Assembly: GCF_000687475.1 (NCBI RefSeq)
Contig: NC_057320.1
Location: 4,498,501-4,562,500, forward strand
DNA: 64,000 bases
From: Ustilaginoidea virens
Taxonomy: Eukaryota; Ascomycota; Sordariomycetes; Hypocreales; Clavicipitaceae
Direction: 5' to 3'
How positions within the stretch are numbered: the stretch's first letter is position 1; each line of letters starts with the position of its first letter. This document shows positions 11,380-22,684 of the stretch, piece after piece. Below the pieces are notes generated by a model. It was not told where the DNA came from, ran no database searches, and was given only the letters and a program-made list of their open reading frames with translations. Position numbers and translations under genes: made by a program.

Positions 11380-13666
11380 TCAAATCCTGACAATTTCGAC
11401 TCTTGCCCGGTCGAATACTCTATGGCTCGTCATTTCGCTCCCGCCCCCCACAGGCGGCGCATGAAGCGTCATGCGAGCAAACGTCCCTGCGCCCTTGCGC
11501 TTGGACAGCGGCCCCGGGTTGATGGCCAGCACGCTTTCCACGACCTGCCAGACGAAGGGGGGAAGGGGGGGGATATGGTTAGTGACAGGTCGTCTAGATG
11601 GGTAAGAGGGTCACCGTCACCGTGCGACAAAGCAAAAAGGAGGGGAAAAAAAAAAAAAAAAAAAAAAACACAGAACTTGCCTTTGCAAACGGCGGCAAGG
11701 AGCTCGGCACGACCATGACGTCGGGCCGCACGTTGACCATCTCCCCCAGCCGCAGGTAGCTCGGGTCCAGGACCGCGCCGGTCGCCAGGCCGCTCTGCGT
11801 CCCCGTCCTGGGCAGCCTGGCCCGGTCCGTGGGCGGGAACAGCGGGAAATAGTGCCGCTGCTCGACCAGGTAGCGGCACAGCCGGCCCATCAAGTCGCCC
11901 GGCGGGCAGGCCCTGGAGCACTCCTCGTTGCGCAGCTCGTGCAGGACGTCCTGGGACGAGACGCCCACCACCACCTCGTTCATGGACAGCGTCATGGGGT
12001 TGGAGACGATGCGGGCCGCCTTGGCGAGCCCCAGCTCCTTGCGCGCAATCGCGTCCTGCGGCCACGAGACGTGCCTGGCGAGCACGTCGCGCACAGAGGG
12101 GACCAGGACGACCGTCAGGTGCGGGTTGGCGGCGCACGCCCGGTTCAGCGCCGGCGCCACGAGGTGCCTGAACACGGCCGACATGGTGGCCGTGTCCGGG
12201 TCCAGGGCGGCCTCGTCCTCCGGCGGCAGGTCAAAGTCGCCCGCCGCGACGAGGGGGTGGTCGATGTCGAGGAACGGCCCGGCGAGGACGAGCGCGTCGG
12301 CCAGCGCGTCGGCGGCCTGGGAGCACAGCGCGTGCAGCGGCTCGTAGTCGAGGTTGTCGTCGGCCGTGTACGGCCCGGCCGCGTAGAGTATGGTCAGCGG
12401 TGCGGGCGCGGGCGCGGGCGCGGCAGCATCCGAGTCCGTCGTCGCCGCCGCTGCTCCTCCGCCGGGGGGGACGCCGCTCATCCTGGCGCGGTGTGCCTCC
12501 AGCGCGGACGGCGTCGAGGCCGCGCTGGGCAGCAGCGGAACGTCGAGCACCTGCTCAACCACAAACTCGCCCCCGGTGGCGTTGGTGCCTCGCAGGGCAA
12601 CCACCTGGCCGGGGAAGAAGCTCCACGACGGCACCTTGTGCATCTTGAGCGGCACGCGCAGCCCCATGCCGGTCCGCCGCGACGTCTCCAGCACCAGCGC
12701 CGCGGCGTTGAGCTTGCCCTCCATGGCGTCCGAGGCGATCCTGCCCACGGCCACGACCTCGGTGGTCCCCTGGCTCGCGGCGCTCCCAAACGCCGAGTCT
12801 TCCAGCCCGTGGTAGTCCTGCACCAGGGCCGCGAACTCGTCTATGCGGTCGTCGAGCACCTCGCTCGCCTCGGAGAGCTTGACCGCCAGCGGCTTGTAGG
12901 CCATCTTCTTCTGGTCCGACGCCGCCGTCAGCTTGATCCGGGGCTCGGGGAAAGGCGCGAGAGGGGCCTCGCACGGCGGCAGCTGGGCGTTTAGGATTTC
13001 GACAACGTCGCCGGCGTTGGCACGCTCAGCAAACGACGTGGCCCTGGTCCGTCCGTCCGTCCGTCAGTCCGTCCGTCCGTCCGTCAGTCAATCCAAGCTT
13101 GAACAGCAGCAACGCAGCCAGGGGAGGTGGGCCCGCGACACAGGTATCACGAGGCCAAGCAGACCCAAAAAAAAAAAAAAAAATACATACGGCAGCCCGT
13201 TGAACGCGCTCAACTGCTCCTTCATGCCCGCCGGCGAGCTATTCATCTTCAACGAGTCCATCTTCTTCTTCAAGCCGCTCCCACCGCCGCCGGCGGCCAC
13301 CCCCCTGCTCCGCTTCCCACCCGCCGCCGGCGTGCTGGGCACCAGGCCATCCAGCATGCCGTACACGTCGCCCCCCGACACGGCCTTGGGCGCGGCAGCC
13401 ACCTTGCGCTCGCTCCTGACCTGCGTCGTCGACCTGTGGCTCTTCTCCAGGTCGTCCTGGATGCTCTGCTTCAGGCTCCGCACGTTGGCCAGCGACAGGG
13501 CCGCCTGCGCGTCCAGGTCCATCCTGATGCAGTACGCGTCCCATTTGAAGAAGAGGTCGTCGACGGACAAGCCGTGGAGGCGGAGGATGGACTGGATTTC
13601 GTAGAGCAGGTCCGGCTCCAGAGGGTGGTGGGGGGAGAAGCGAGCTTGTATGTCGACGACTGCCAT
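11380..13666 (-). CDS. POL12: DNA polymerase alpha subunit B (Pol12)
   Basis: Three exons on the minus strand: 13191-13666, 13043 down to 11681, and 11544 down to 11380, joining to 667 residues. The protein is the regulatory B subunit of the polymerase alpha-primase complex, which starts DNA synthesis at origins and on each lagging-strand fragment. The N-terminal helical domain (about 1-80), a linker, the OB fold and the inactive phosphoesterase-like domain are present. Recognisable anchors are QKKMAYKPLAVKLSEAS, the LVLAGPFLDIDHP segment and the C-terminal NPGPLSKRKGAGTFARM. Intron 1 has GTATGT and a CTGG(AC)CAG end and contains a GTCC microsatellite. Intron 2 (11545-11680) starts with GC, not GT (AAG/GCAAGT), and the phase works only with that donor. 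Convergent with the MFAP1-type gene, 174 bases between the stops. Confidence 0.93.
11545..11680 (-). other. GC-AG intron in POL12
   Basis: The donor is AAG/GCAAGT, the usual context of the rare GC-AG intron class. A run of more than 20 T follows within ten bases, and the acceptor is CTGGCAG. Removing it joins PPFAK to VVESVLAINPG in frame, which matches the family. No GT donor gives this join. Confidence 0.85.
13047..13088. repeat. GTCC tetranucleotide array in POL12 intron 1
   Basis: About ten CCGT/GTCC units with single-base changes fill the 3' part of the intron, just before the acceptor. Confidence 0.85.
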
Positions 13667-14617
13667 CCTGAAGGGGGTTTTTTGGCTTTTCGTTTCTTTT
13701 CGTTTCGTTTCTTTCCTTTTCTTTTCGTATCTTTTCTTTCCTTTTCTTTTTGTTTCTTTTCTTTCCTTTTCTTTCCGTTTCTTTTCGTTTCTTTTATATT
13801 TTTTCCCCCACCGCCTCTGCCCTAGGAGTAGCAATAGGCGTCGGCACAGGCGTCGGCGCTCGGGGTTTGCGAAGCCATGAATTTGGGCAACTCTAATGGG
13901 GGCGTGAATGGTGGGTGGGGTTGAAGGGTGCTGGAAAGAACGCGACGACGGCCAGACGAGTTTTAGACGTGTTTTTGTGGAGAAGCTCCCGTGGGGCACG
14001 CGTAAAGTGCTCCGTACCTGACCTCTCCCATGGCACGTGCAGCCAGCCGCTGTGATGGGGGAGTCTACAGGAACATAGGTACCCAAGGTAGCTACGATCA
14101 AGTGACACCGCCGTGCCATCACTCTGTTCAAGACGACCAGAAAAACATCAAGGATAAGCAAGCATATTCATCTCTAGACCTACTGCGCCAATGTGCCCCC
14201 CAGTAGCGAAGCAAAACGCCTGTTCCCTTTCGCAGCCCCTTTCCAACAGCCAGCAAACTTGGCAACACCATCACCCTCACCCTCACCATCAATCGGCCAC
14301 GTCTGCATCCTCTGGCCATTTTTCAGCCGCTTGCTCCTGCTCCATTGCCAAACAGCCCAATGCGGCGCTCGATTCCGTATCCCGTTCCAAACCATCTTGC
14401 TCCCTATGAACAAGCGTCACCGTCGAAAGCACGTTGCGCACGTTGCGCACGTTGCGCTGTAGCCACCGTAGCCTCCTGGCCACGCATCATCTCAACGTAT
14501 CCATGCCCCTGCCTTTATCCAGTTCCCGTTGCGCCCAGACGTCGGTGCGGTAGAGCTGCAGTGACTGACTCCCCGACCTCCGACCCCTGGCCACGCCTCG
14601 CCTCGCCTCGCCTCGCC
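13667..14617. promoter_or_regulatory. POL12 promoter and 3' region of the Ams2-like gene
   Basis: Both neighbours are on the minus strand, so this holds the POL12 promoter and the downstream region of the next gene. A long pyrimidine tract (13678-13806; purine GAAAAG repeats in the POL12 mRNA sense) lies directly before the start codon. An ACGCGT box is at 13998-14003. Nothing coding was seen. Confidence 0.6.
13998..14003. promoter_or_regulatory. ACGCGT (MCB-type box) upstream of POL12
   Basis: A perfect ACGCGT palindrome about 330 bases upstream of the POL12 start. In yeasts this box is bound by MBF and drives DNA replication genes at G1/S. One 6-mer in GC-rich DNA can occur by chance. Confidence 0.35.
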
Positions 14618-15152
14618 TCAGCTTATATCCATGCCGCCGCCGTTGTCCAGATCCCACTGGGCCCACACGTTGGCAGACGCGTGGTAGTCAAACAGATTCC
14701 CATCCTTGGGCGGAGAGCTCGGCATGACGGCGTCGGTGCTCAGCAGGCTCCCAAAGTCAATCAGGCCTCCGGCGCCCGCGTCCAGGGCTGGCAGGCTGTC
14801 CAGGTCCAGGTCATTCTCGCCGAACCCGTGACCATCGGAAAACATCTGGCTGATCGTCAGACTGATGGGGGTGTCCAAGACGTCGAATCCGCCCGAGTGG
14901 TTGCGCGGGCTGCGCCTTCGCCCCGAGCTTCCTGCAGCTCCGAACGGGACCTGGGGGGTTCGGGTGGGGGTTTGCTGGGCGAGAGCCAGCTGGTTCGGGG
15001 ACGAGATGGATCGCATCGAGCGGATGGATCGGGAGATGCTCCTAGTGATGGGCCGGTGGCTCGGTGTGGGTCGCGTCGGAGTCTTGAAGGGCTCCTTGGA
15101 TGCCGTCGTGTTGGGGTTGGTGCCCGGGTTGGGCGGCGGGGTCGACGGCCGA

Positions 15153-15187
<35 letters not shown>

Positions 15188-18100
15188 AGGTGCCGGGCTC
15201 TTCAAAAGGGCATCCAGGTCTTCCGCGGCGCCGCTGACTTGATCGGTCGCCGACGCTGCGGCCACGTTCTCCTTCCCCGTGGGGGACCCCTTCGGCCGGG
15301 AGTCGTCGGGAGTCTGCACAACATTAACATCTAGTTCCCCCAATGTCTTGAGCACACCATCCTTTCGGGGCGACGGGAACAATAGCCGCTTGGTGTTTCC
15401 GACGGCTGCGTCAAAGTCCACGTCAATGGGGCTGTTGGCTGTACCCGTTCCTCCGCTGGCCCTGGAGTGCGTGGATCCAGGGTTCGACTGCCTGTCCAGC
15501 CCGTCGAGCGCCCCCGATGCTTCGCCGCCATTGCCGACGTCCTGTCCCGCCCCTTGATCACCGGGACCCTCGGTGCCTGGCTGCTTTGGTGACGAGGGCT
15601 CCACGGGACCCAACGCGTCCGTTGGGAGATAGGCTTCCGACGTGGGATTCATGGCCGCATCCCCCCCCTTGCCGCGCGACCTCTTGGCCCGGGACGTGCT
15701 CCTTCCCGACCCGCGTTTTCTGCGTTCTTGGCCCAGGCGAGAAAGATCCTTGTCCCACCTGTCCTGGGGACGGTGGCTTTTGCACTTGGTCAGCCATATC
15801 CCACAGGGGTTGCACAGGAGAAGCTCCTGCCATTTAGTCCTGTCCTCGTCAAGGCTTAGACTCTTCTTGATCAGACGATGCAGAGTCGGCTTGTTGTCCG
15901 AGTCTCGCCGCAGGATTTCAATGGCGGTGACTCTGCCGGGCTCGACCGAGTATTCGCAGTACTCGGGAACACCCTCGTTATCCTGCACCCAAATCTTGCG
16001 CCATGTTGGCGTCTCAATCGCCCCGCAGTTGCTGCAGTACGGGGGCATTTCGCCGTTCGACACGGCTTCTTCCAAGCGTTGCTTGATGGCGTGCTTCTTG
16101 ACAAAGTTCTTGTTTGATCTAGGAGGCGGAGAGGAGGGGGGGGCCGCGGCATCGCTTCTGGCCGCGAAGCTAGGAGGAGCCCTCTTAGCCGGAGCGGCAG
16201 TGGCCATGACGGGATCGCTGGCGGGTATCGGCAAGCTCAAGGGACCAGTTGAGGCAGCTCGCCTCAAGGCTGTTGCGACCGAGGGTGCAGGGCGGCGTCC
16301 AGGCTCAGCAGCCGCGGATTGGGAAAGACAAGATGGTCCGGCAGGTTCGCTCGCTGGGATGGCGGGAAAAACCAGCGGCCCAGCAGATTGAGACCTGTTC
16401 AGCTGACGGGGTGTTTTGGAGGAGGGGATGACGTGTGGAGGAGCCTCGGCAGCTTTTGGATGCTCCTTCGGAGCATCGTGTACCTGTGTTGGCTCGACTG
16501 CTGGCTTTGGCAGCCCGAGGGGGCTGGGAGCTGCCATCATCGCCCCTCCGATCTCGTCCATCCCTGACTCGGCTGTCAGCACGGGGCTCGCGGGTTTTTC
16601 GACAGCATCGGTGGTTGGAGGAGGAGTGGGAGCCATGCCTGGTGGGGAATCAGGCTTCGTCTTCTTTCCCGCTGCCAGCCGAACAGGCGCCCGCTTCAAT
16701 GGTGGCAGGGACTGACTTTCACAAGGCGATGCAGCTGCCGGCGTCGAGTTGAGCTGAGGCGCGCTGTTACCGCCGACGTGGGCTGGATCCCGGCCGCTTG
16801 GCCCATCCTGCAGCCGAAACACTTGGATTGGTGGTATGGCGCCGGCGTTTCGCGCCTCGGCGGGATTTCGGGCCACGACTCGTTTCCCGACCATTGGCGC
16901 AGGCTCGTCGCCAAACAGGTCGTCGAGGTCGTCCGTCGCCAGGCCGACGTCGCAACGGAGCTCAGTGGGCGGCATAGGGGGCAGGACTGGGCTCGACGGA
17001 GGGGGGCTCGATCGCAAAAAAGGAGTAGCTCGTTGCACAGGCGGTGAAGACCCGATATCTGCCGGGCTGTCTTCAGAAAACGCAGGTGTAGGGGCGATGG
17101 AATCGGGTGATCGACCATCTTCTTCTTGGCTTGGGGATAACGGCCGCCCAGGCTCTGCATATGACGAGTTGTTGGTTGAGAGAGGCTGCCGGCTCAAGGC
17201 AGACTCCCGCCTCAGCTTGTTGGCAGAAGCCAAGCATTTTCCTGGTCCACCACCGCGGAGAGGGCCATCTGGAACCGGGGTGGGAGCTCGGGGCATTTCC
17301 TGCAAGTGACTGTTACCCCCCGAAGCGCCGTCGTTGTTGGCCAGAACCGGGCGAAAGCTGCGCAGGGAGCCCGAGGTGCTTGCAGCCACCCTCAGCGACT
17401 CGGGCTCGTTGGCAAAGGGATTCGGGGAAGCTTTGCCAATCACTGTGGTTTTAACCCTTTTTTTGGCGGGCCCTTCCTCTCCCTCTGTGCCGTCTTCGTA
17501 ACCGGAATTGTTGCCCTCCATTAGTTTCTTTCGCGGTCTGCCGCGGGGCCGACCAGTCGGGGGTTTCCTCCTCGAAGCTGAGTTGGACGCGCGGCTGGAG
17601 GGCCTGGATGAAGGAGCGGCGACGTCGGCCCGCGACTCGGCCGAGTCAGCTGGCATGGGCGCTATCCTCTGCACGTCTTGGTTGGGCATCATCTGCTGAG
17701 ACGCCGGACCAAAAGAATCACGTCTTCTGGCCAAGTCGCTCTGTGACAGAGCTGGTGAAGCAACGCGTGAAGGGTTGCTCATCTGCAGCTGAGATTGGCC
17801 GATCTGAGGGTTTGATTGCAGGAAGGAACTCCATTCAGATGACCCGGTGGGAGTCATGGCCGTCTCCACGGGCCGGCTCTGCTGCTGGTGCTGATGATGC
17901 TGCTGATGCTGCTGATGCTGCTGATGCTGCTGATGCTGCTGATGCTGCTGATGCTGCTGATGCTGCTGATGCTGTGGTCCATCTGTACTGTCGCGTCGCA
18001 GGTGGCTGTTGGGCCTCGTTGCCGCAGACAGTCGCAATCTCACTTCGAGAGTCTCGCGGTTTCCACTGCCAAAAACCCCAAAGAGATTCTGGGTCACTCT

Positions 18101-18637
18101 TCCCGTCACCATCTTGGGCTGCTGGGTGACGGAGTCATTTCGCATCGCGTCAAGTATCCACGAGAGCATGCCCTGTCCGACCAACGGCGTGTCGGGTTCT
18201 GAAAAGTCGACGGCGTAGACGTTGTAGTCGACCTCTTGACCGGCAAGCTCAGGGCTGCACTCCATGACGGTGTGGATGCAGGAGCGCAAGTCAATGACTC
18301 CAACCAAGTTCGTCTCGTCGATAGGTACCGTCTGGATATGGAGGGTTTGCGACGACCTCGCGAGGCAATTGATTTTCCCCTCCTTGTCGAAGGTGTAGTG
18401 AACCTTGACTGCGGGCACGCGTTGGTTAGTTTTGACCTGCACAAGAACACGGACAGCGGGGGGCAACATCGACATACGACCCATTGGTCTCAAATGGAGA
18501 CCCGGTTCATCGCCGTCAACCTGAGGAGGCACGTGTTGCCTTTGATGCCTCGGTTGACGCGAATGTTGCTGATACTGAGCCTGCTGGCCGTTCCGAGAGC
18601 CATTGCCCATGGGGGCGATGGGTAGTGGCGACGCCAT
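14618..18637 (-). CDS. Ams2-like protein with long-spacer GATA-type finger and AT-hook
   Basis: A single open frame of 1339 residues. A conserved-looking N-terminal domain (about 55-205) opens with VRVLVQVKTNQRVPAVKV. It is followed by a Gln/Gln/His repeat (about 222-252), a poorly structured Ser/Pro-rich middle and an AT-hook (GRPRGRPRKK near 363-372). A zinc finger has Cys868/Cys871 (YCSNCGAIETPTWRK) and Cys942/Cys945 (LLCNPCGIWLTKCKSHRP). The first half and the CNPCG motif are GATA-like, but about 70 residues lie between the Cys pairs instead of about 20. This layout recalls fission yeast Ams2, a cell-cycle-regulated GATA factor for histone genes and CENP-A loading. That assignment is from memory of the family and moderate. 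Poly-Ala lies near 1150-1160. Three ACGCGT boxes lie upstream. Confidence 0.7.
17889..17973. repeat. 9-base coding repeat (Gln-Gln-His) in the Ams2-like gene
   Basis: A nearly perfect TGCTGATGC array of nine to ten units encodes QQH triplets on the minus strand. It is likely to vary in length between strains. Confidence 0.9.
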
Positions 18638-18924
18638 GGCAAGGCTGTCTCTGGAGAGTTATGCGCGTAGCCGCGAAGGAGGATGGGGATATACACGCAA
18701 TACAAAGCTTGGGAGGATGTGCTGAAGTGTTAAAAAAAAAGAGAATAGGAAGGGGAGGGATTGGCAGGGTCAATAGGAGTGAAAAATTCCCAGGGCCTGA
18801 AGTCGGAGTGAAGAAGGCGCTGGGATGTCTGGTTGTTGGACGGGTTGAAGGTTGAAGCAACTACCAGATAGGGGAGACGGAGGCAGGTGTCATGTCATGG
18901 TCGTGAGTCGTGAGTGGTGACCCG

Positions 18925-18930
18925 ACGCGT
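18925..18930. promoter_or_regulatory. ACGCGT box 1 upstream of the Ams2-like gene
   Basis: A perfect MCB-type palindrome about 290 bases upstream of the start codon. It is one of three in under 600 bases. Confidence 0.4.
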
Positions 18931-18975
18931 GCTGGAAGCCTGGGGCTGGTTGCCGCACGCACCAGACGGTTTGCC

Positions 18976-19013
18976 GGTCGCTGGTCGCTGGTCGCTGGTC
19001 GCTGGTCGCTGGT
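18976..19013. repeat. 7-base tandem repeat (GGTCGCT)
   Basis: Five perfect copies, between two ACGCGT boxes in the Ams2-like upstream region. Confidence 0.9.
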
Positions 19014-19017
19014 ATTG

Positions 19018-19023
19018 ACGCGT
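19018..19023. promoter_or_regulatory. ACGCGT box 2 upstream of the Ams2-like gene
   Basis: A perfect MCB-type palindrome about 380 bases upstream of the start codon, at the edge of the GGTCGCT tandem repeat. Confidence 0.4.
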
Positions 19024-19508
19024 CTGGTGGTACGTGTTGGTGGATACACCGCTGTAATTCAAAGCTTGTCGCAGCCACAACGCGGCAAGCTGCGACAAGC
19101 TGCGGCAAGCGAGCAACGACTGACTCAGCGTCACTCAATCGAGAAGATGTTGAATGCGCGGCCCAAAAGGAAAAAATCAGAGGCCGAGCTGACTGCTGGC
19201 AGAAATGCCGACGAACAAAGGCGAGGGCACGCAAGGAGTTGAAGGAAGACGCACGGTGAGCTGGAGCGCCGAACAAATAAACAAAAGGTGAACTCTGTGC
19301 CAGATGGCAGAGGCGCCGACAGCTGGCGGTGCCGGCTGGCGGTGCCGGCTGGCGAGGGACTGGCACGAGGTCTCAACTGGCCGCCAAGATCCAGTGACCC
19401 ACTGCAGATGCAGGGACGGCAGCTGCTGGGCCAATGAAGCCGGCTGCTTGCTTGCAAGAGATTGAAGTCTGGGAAGCCCCCTGTTCAAAGTGCAAAGAGG
19501 TCACCGCG

Positions 19509-19514
19509 ACGCGT
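19509..19514. promoter_or_regulatory. ACGCGT box 3 upstream of the Ams2-like gene
   Basis: A perfect MCB-type palindrome in the context CGACGCGTCG, about 870 bases upstream of the start codon. Confidence 0.35.
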
Positions 19515-20550
19515 CGCAGTCGCACAGCAAAAGTCGTGGAGTCGAGTGGAGTCGAGTAGTGGGGCCACGTTGAGCAGCGCCGGCTGGGGACCCACTTCCG
19601 GCGATAGGGGGGGGGGGGGGGCGTTTCTCGTCCGGACCACGGCTCCGGGCAGAAACCAGCGCAACGGCGCAGCTGGCGATGGCTCGACTCGAGTAGCGCA
19701 GCGCAATGCAACGCAATAGAAATCGTACGTGTATTGTGTAATGTCTGTCTCGGCCTCGGCCTCGGCCTCGGTCTCACCCCTGTCGTGCTGGCGCCTGCCT
19801 ACCTGTCGATGTCGTGTCGGCCTGGACGTTTTGCGCCAGCTCGTTCTGAGCCGGGTGGCCCTTCCTCTTTATACTTGACCCGTCCGAACCCCCCCTCCCC
19901 CAAGTCGACAAAGCCATCCATCATGTGCTCGACTCGGACTCATCCATCTTGTCCGTCCACCAGACACCAGACTTGTTTCCTTTTCTTTGATGGCATCTGC
20001 TGGTTCCCCCCCACCTCCACGAGGCCATCCACCCATCCATCCATCCATTGTCGACGGCAGCCCCCACCCCCACCATCCTTTGCTGAAGCTCGAACAGCAC
20101 AGCTTGTGGCGCGGCGTTTTCAAGTCGCCACCACCACCACCAGACTGAACCCTTCAATGTTCTCTCTTCAGCGCGCACACTGAGCTCACACCCGCTGAAG
20201 TTATTCCGCCGCGTAAGCCTTGCCCACGTAGCGCCTGGCATGTTGTTTCCGGCCCCCGAGCCCCCAACCGCGCATTGCGCGCCACCCAGCACGTCAACGA
20301 CCACACATCGCCAGCCAACTTTTAGACGCTTTCGCTTTCCGTGCCATCTAGTCAGCAGCGCTTTTTCGCTGCAATCCCTTGTTTTTTGCACACGCAGTCA
20401 GCGAGCTCCTGGCTCGATGCGGGGGGTTTTTTTTTTTTTTTTATTTTTTCTCTTTCTTTCTATTTTCTCGTCATGCCACTCCTATATTTACGGCTAGCCT
20501 CGGTCGTTCCCCTTTTGCGCGTCTGCTCTGCTCTGCCCCTGTCCCCCCCC

Positions 20551-22244
20551 TCACAACCGGCTGTTTGCTAAAGAGTCCTCCTCCTCGTCCAACCACCGCA
20601 CCTTGCCCTGGCCGTCCACCGTAGTCTTGCGGCTGATCATCTCGTTGACAACGTCCGCGATGCCCTGGCGTCCCCTGCGCGATGCAACGATTGCATCCAC
20701 AAGCTCGCGGGGCGTGTACCTGCGGTCGCTGCCGCTCACGACGCCCTTGACCTCCTTTTCCGTGGGCACGCCCAGCCGCTCATGGGGATACTCCGAGTAC
20801 GTGCGGTCCGTGAACAGCTCCAGGGGGGCGACGCCGCCGCCGTCGTCGTCGTCAAAGTCGAAAAAGGGCTGGGCGACGTTCTGGTCGGGCGGGATGGCCT
20901 CGAGCGACTCGGGCTGCCACCTGGGCTTCTCCTTGCGGACCAGGAGGGCCGTCACGCCCTCGGTGAAGTCGTGGTGCCGCATAAAGCGGCTGGCGATCCG
21001 GTGCTCCCTTCGGAAGGTTTCGGCAATGTCCCACCGGCCGCCGACGCGCATCTGCTCCAGCGTCACATGCACAGAGGTGGGCGATCGCTTGTGCAGCGTG
21101 GCGAGCTGCCGCCGGGCCCACTCCTCCGTCTCCCCCCTCTCCTCGCCGAGGGCGGCGACAATGCCGGCGACGCTGTCCCTGCCAAAGCACCTGTCGATGG
21201 CCTGCCGCACCGCGCCGCTCGGCTGCATCGGCTGGTCGAAAGGCAGGCCGGTCGAGAACTCCTCCAGCGTGTCGCTGATGATGGCCAGCCTCTTGGCGAG
21301 GCCGTCGTCGTCGCGGAACCGCAGCTCGGCCAGGCGGGCCTCGAGGTCGGGCAGGCTCGCCGAGTGGAGGTAGTGGGTGGCGATGCCCGAGTAGAAGACG
21401 TTGGGCCCGGTGAGGCGCTCGCTCGTCAGGGCGAGGTAGGTGCCCACGGCCCCGTTCAGGCGAGGCAGGAAGAAGGACGCCCCCACGTCCGGGAAGAAGC
21501 CAATCGTGGTCTCGGGCATGGCAAACACGGTCCTCTCGGTGGCGACCCGGAACGGCGCGTGGACGCTCAGCCCGACGCCGCCGCCCATGGTGATGCCGTC
21601 CATGAAGGCGATGAACGGCTTGGCGTACGTGGCAATGTAGTGGTCGAGCTTGTACTCGAGGCCGAAGTAGTCGGCCGACTTTTTCCACCCGTCGCCCGCC
21701 TCCTGGTTGTACTGGGCCAGCGCGGCCACGTCGCCGCCGGCACAGAGCGCCTTGTCGCCGGCGCCCTTGACCACCACCATGTTGGCCATGTCGGACTTTT
21801 CCCACTCGACGAGACGGGGCACAATCTTGCGGATCATGGAGCCGTTGAGCGAGTTGAGCTTCTTGGGTCGGTTGAGCATGACGGTGCGCAGGCCGTACTT
21901 GCTCTCGAAGACGACGTCGTTGGCCTCGTCGCCGGCAACTTCTCTAATGGCCGTGGCCTCGTTGGAGAGCTGCGGAGGAGAAGAAGAAGAAGAAGAAGAA
22001 GAAGAAGAAGAAGAAAAACAAACTTCCGTTAGCAATGCTTGTGCCATGCCAGGGACCCGGGGGACAAACGGCCGTCGTCGTTGAACGAAACAAGGAGGAG
22101 CCTGGGACGTAGACGTACGGGTCGAGCTGCTGCAAAGGGGCTCGGTGCTCTGACGTGCTGTGCCATGACGAGGTTGCTTCGCAAGCTGCGGCTCGCGGCA
22201 TTGGCAGCGGAGGCGCGCCCGAGATTCAGCGCTCTGAAAGGCAT
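20551..22244 (-). CDS. 3-hydroxyisobutyryl-CoA hydrolase (crotonase family)
   Basis: Two exons, 22119-22244 and 20551-21969, give 514 residues. The enzyme removes CoA from 3-hydroxyisobutyryl-CoA in valine breakdown and is normally mitochondrial. The crotonase fold is clear: NRPKKLNSLN near the start, the oxyanion segment KALCAGGDVAAL, GITMGGGVGLSVHAPFRVAT and MPETTIGFFPDVGASFFLPRL, all typical of the hydrolase rather than the hydratase branch. Exon 1 encodes an Arg/Ala/Ser-rich, acid-poor leader fitting a mitochondrial presequence. The intron (GTACGT...CCGCAG) has a CTT microsatellite as its pyrimidine tract. The last three residues are Ser-Arg-Leu, a peroxisomal PTS1-type tripeptide, which is unexpected here. 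The start was chosen because it gives a presequence and a clean in-phase join. It diverges from SmD2. Confidence 0.92.
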
Positions 22245-22684
22245 TTATCTTGGGCGGAGGGCTTGTGGTGAGTTGGCCGCGCTGGGTGCTGCCAGACGAG
22301 AGGGCGGCGTTTTTTCGCGCCTGACCAAGAAGTTCAATCAATCTCGGGGACATTGCGGCTTTGCCGCTGATTGCCGGCTGCTGCTGCCAGCTGCTGCTGC
22401 CAGCTACATACAGTATGCACGTTATGCACGTTATGCACAGTCTGGTGGGTCTGGTCAGCTGGTCTGGTAGGCTTGGGAGCCCGCTATAAACTGCGGCGGC
22501 ACCTGGTGCCATCCCCGCTCCACCATTTGCCAGTCATCCCAGCCAATCAGGTCCGCGCTGCCGCTGAAGCCCACCGCCTTGCAACTTTGGAACTTTTCCC
22601 CAGCCCAAAGGGTCACAGCCTCGCGATCGCGCGCAACAACCAGCAACCTCCAACCTCCCCATAGCCAAGACACCCAGCTTCAAC
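22245..22684. promoter_or_regulatory. Shared promoter of the hydrolase gene and SmD2
   Basis: 440 bases between two divergent start codons. It contains repeated GCACGTTATGCACGTTATGCA words (about 22417-22437) and a CAGCTGCTGCTGC stretch. An ATCAGG/CCAATC word (about 22543-22552) could be a reverse CCAAT box. No TATA box was recognised. Confidence 0.5.

Larger units (their letters stand above)
18638..20550. promoter_or_regulatory. Intergenic: Ams2-like promoter and 3' region of the hydrolase gene
   Basis: 1.9 kb without a credible gene. Both neighbours are transcribed to the left. It holds three ACGCGT boxes, a 7-base tandem repeat, a long G run (about 19610-19621), a CCAT array (about 20031-20050) and a T run (20429-20442). 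Open frames here have no family resemblance. Confidence 0.6.

Noticed and set aside
11852..12994. A 380-codon plus-strand frame opposite POL12
   Set aside because: A shadow of GC-rich coding DNA, with Arg/Gly/His-rich composition and no family resemblance.
20782..22032. A 416-codon plus-strand frame opposite the hydrolase gene
   Set aside because: An antisense shadow. The minus strand carries clear crotonase motifs.
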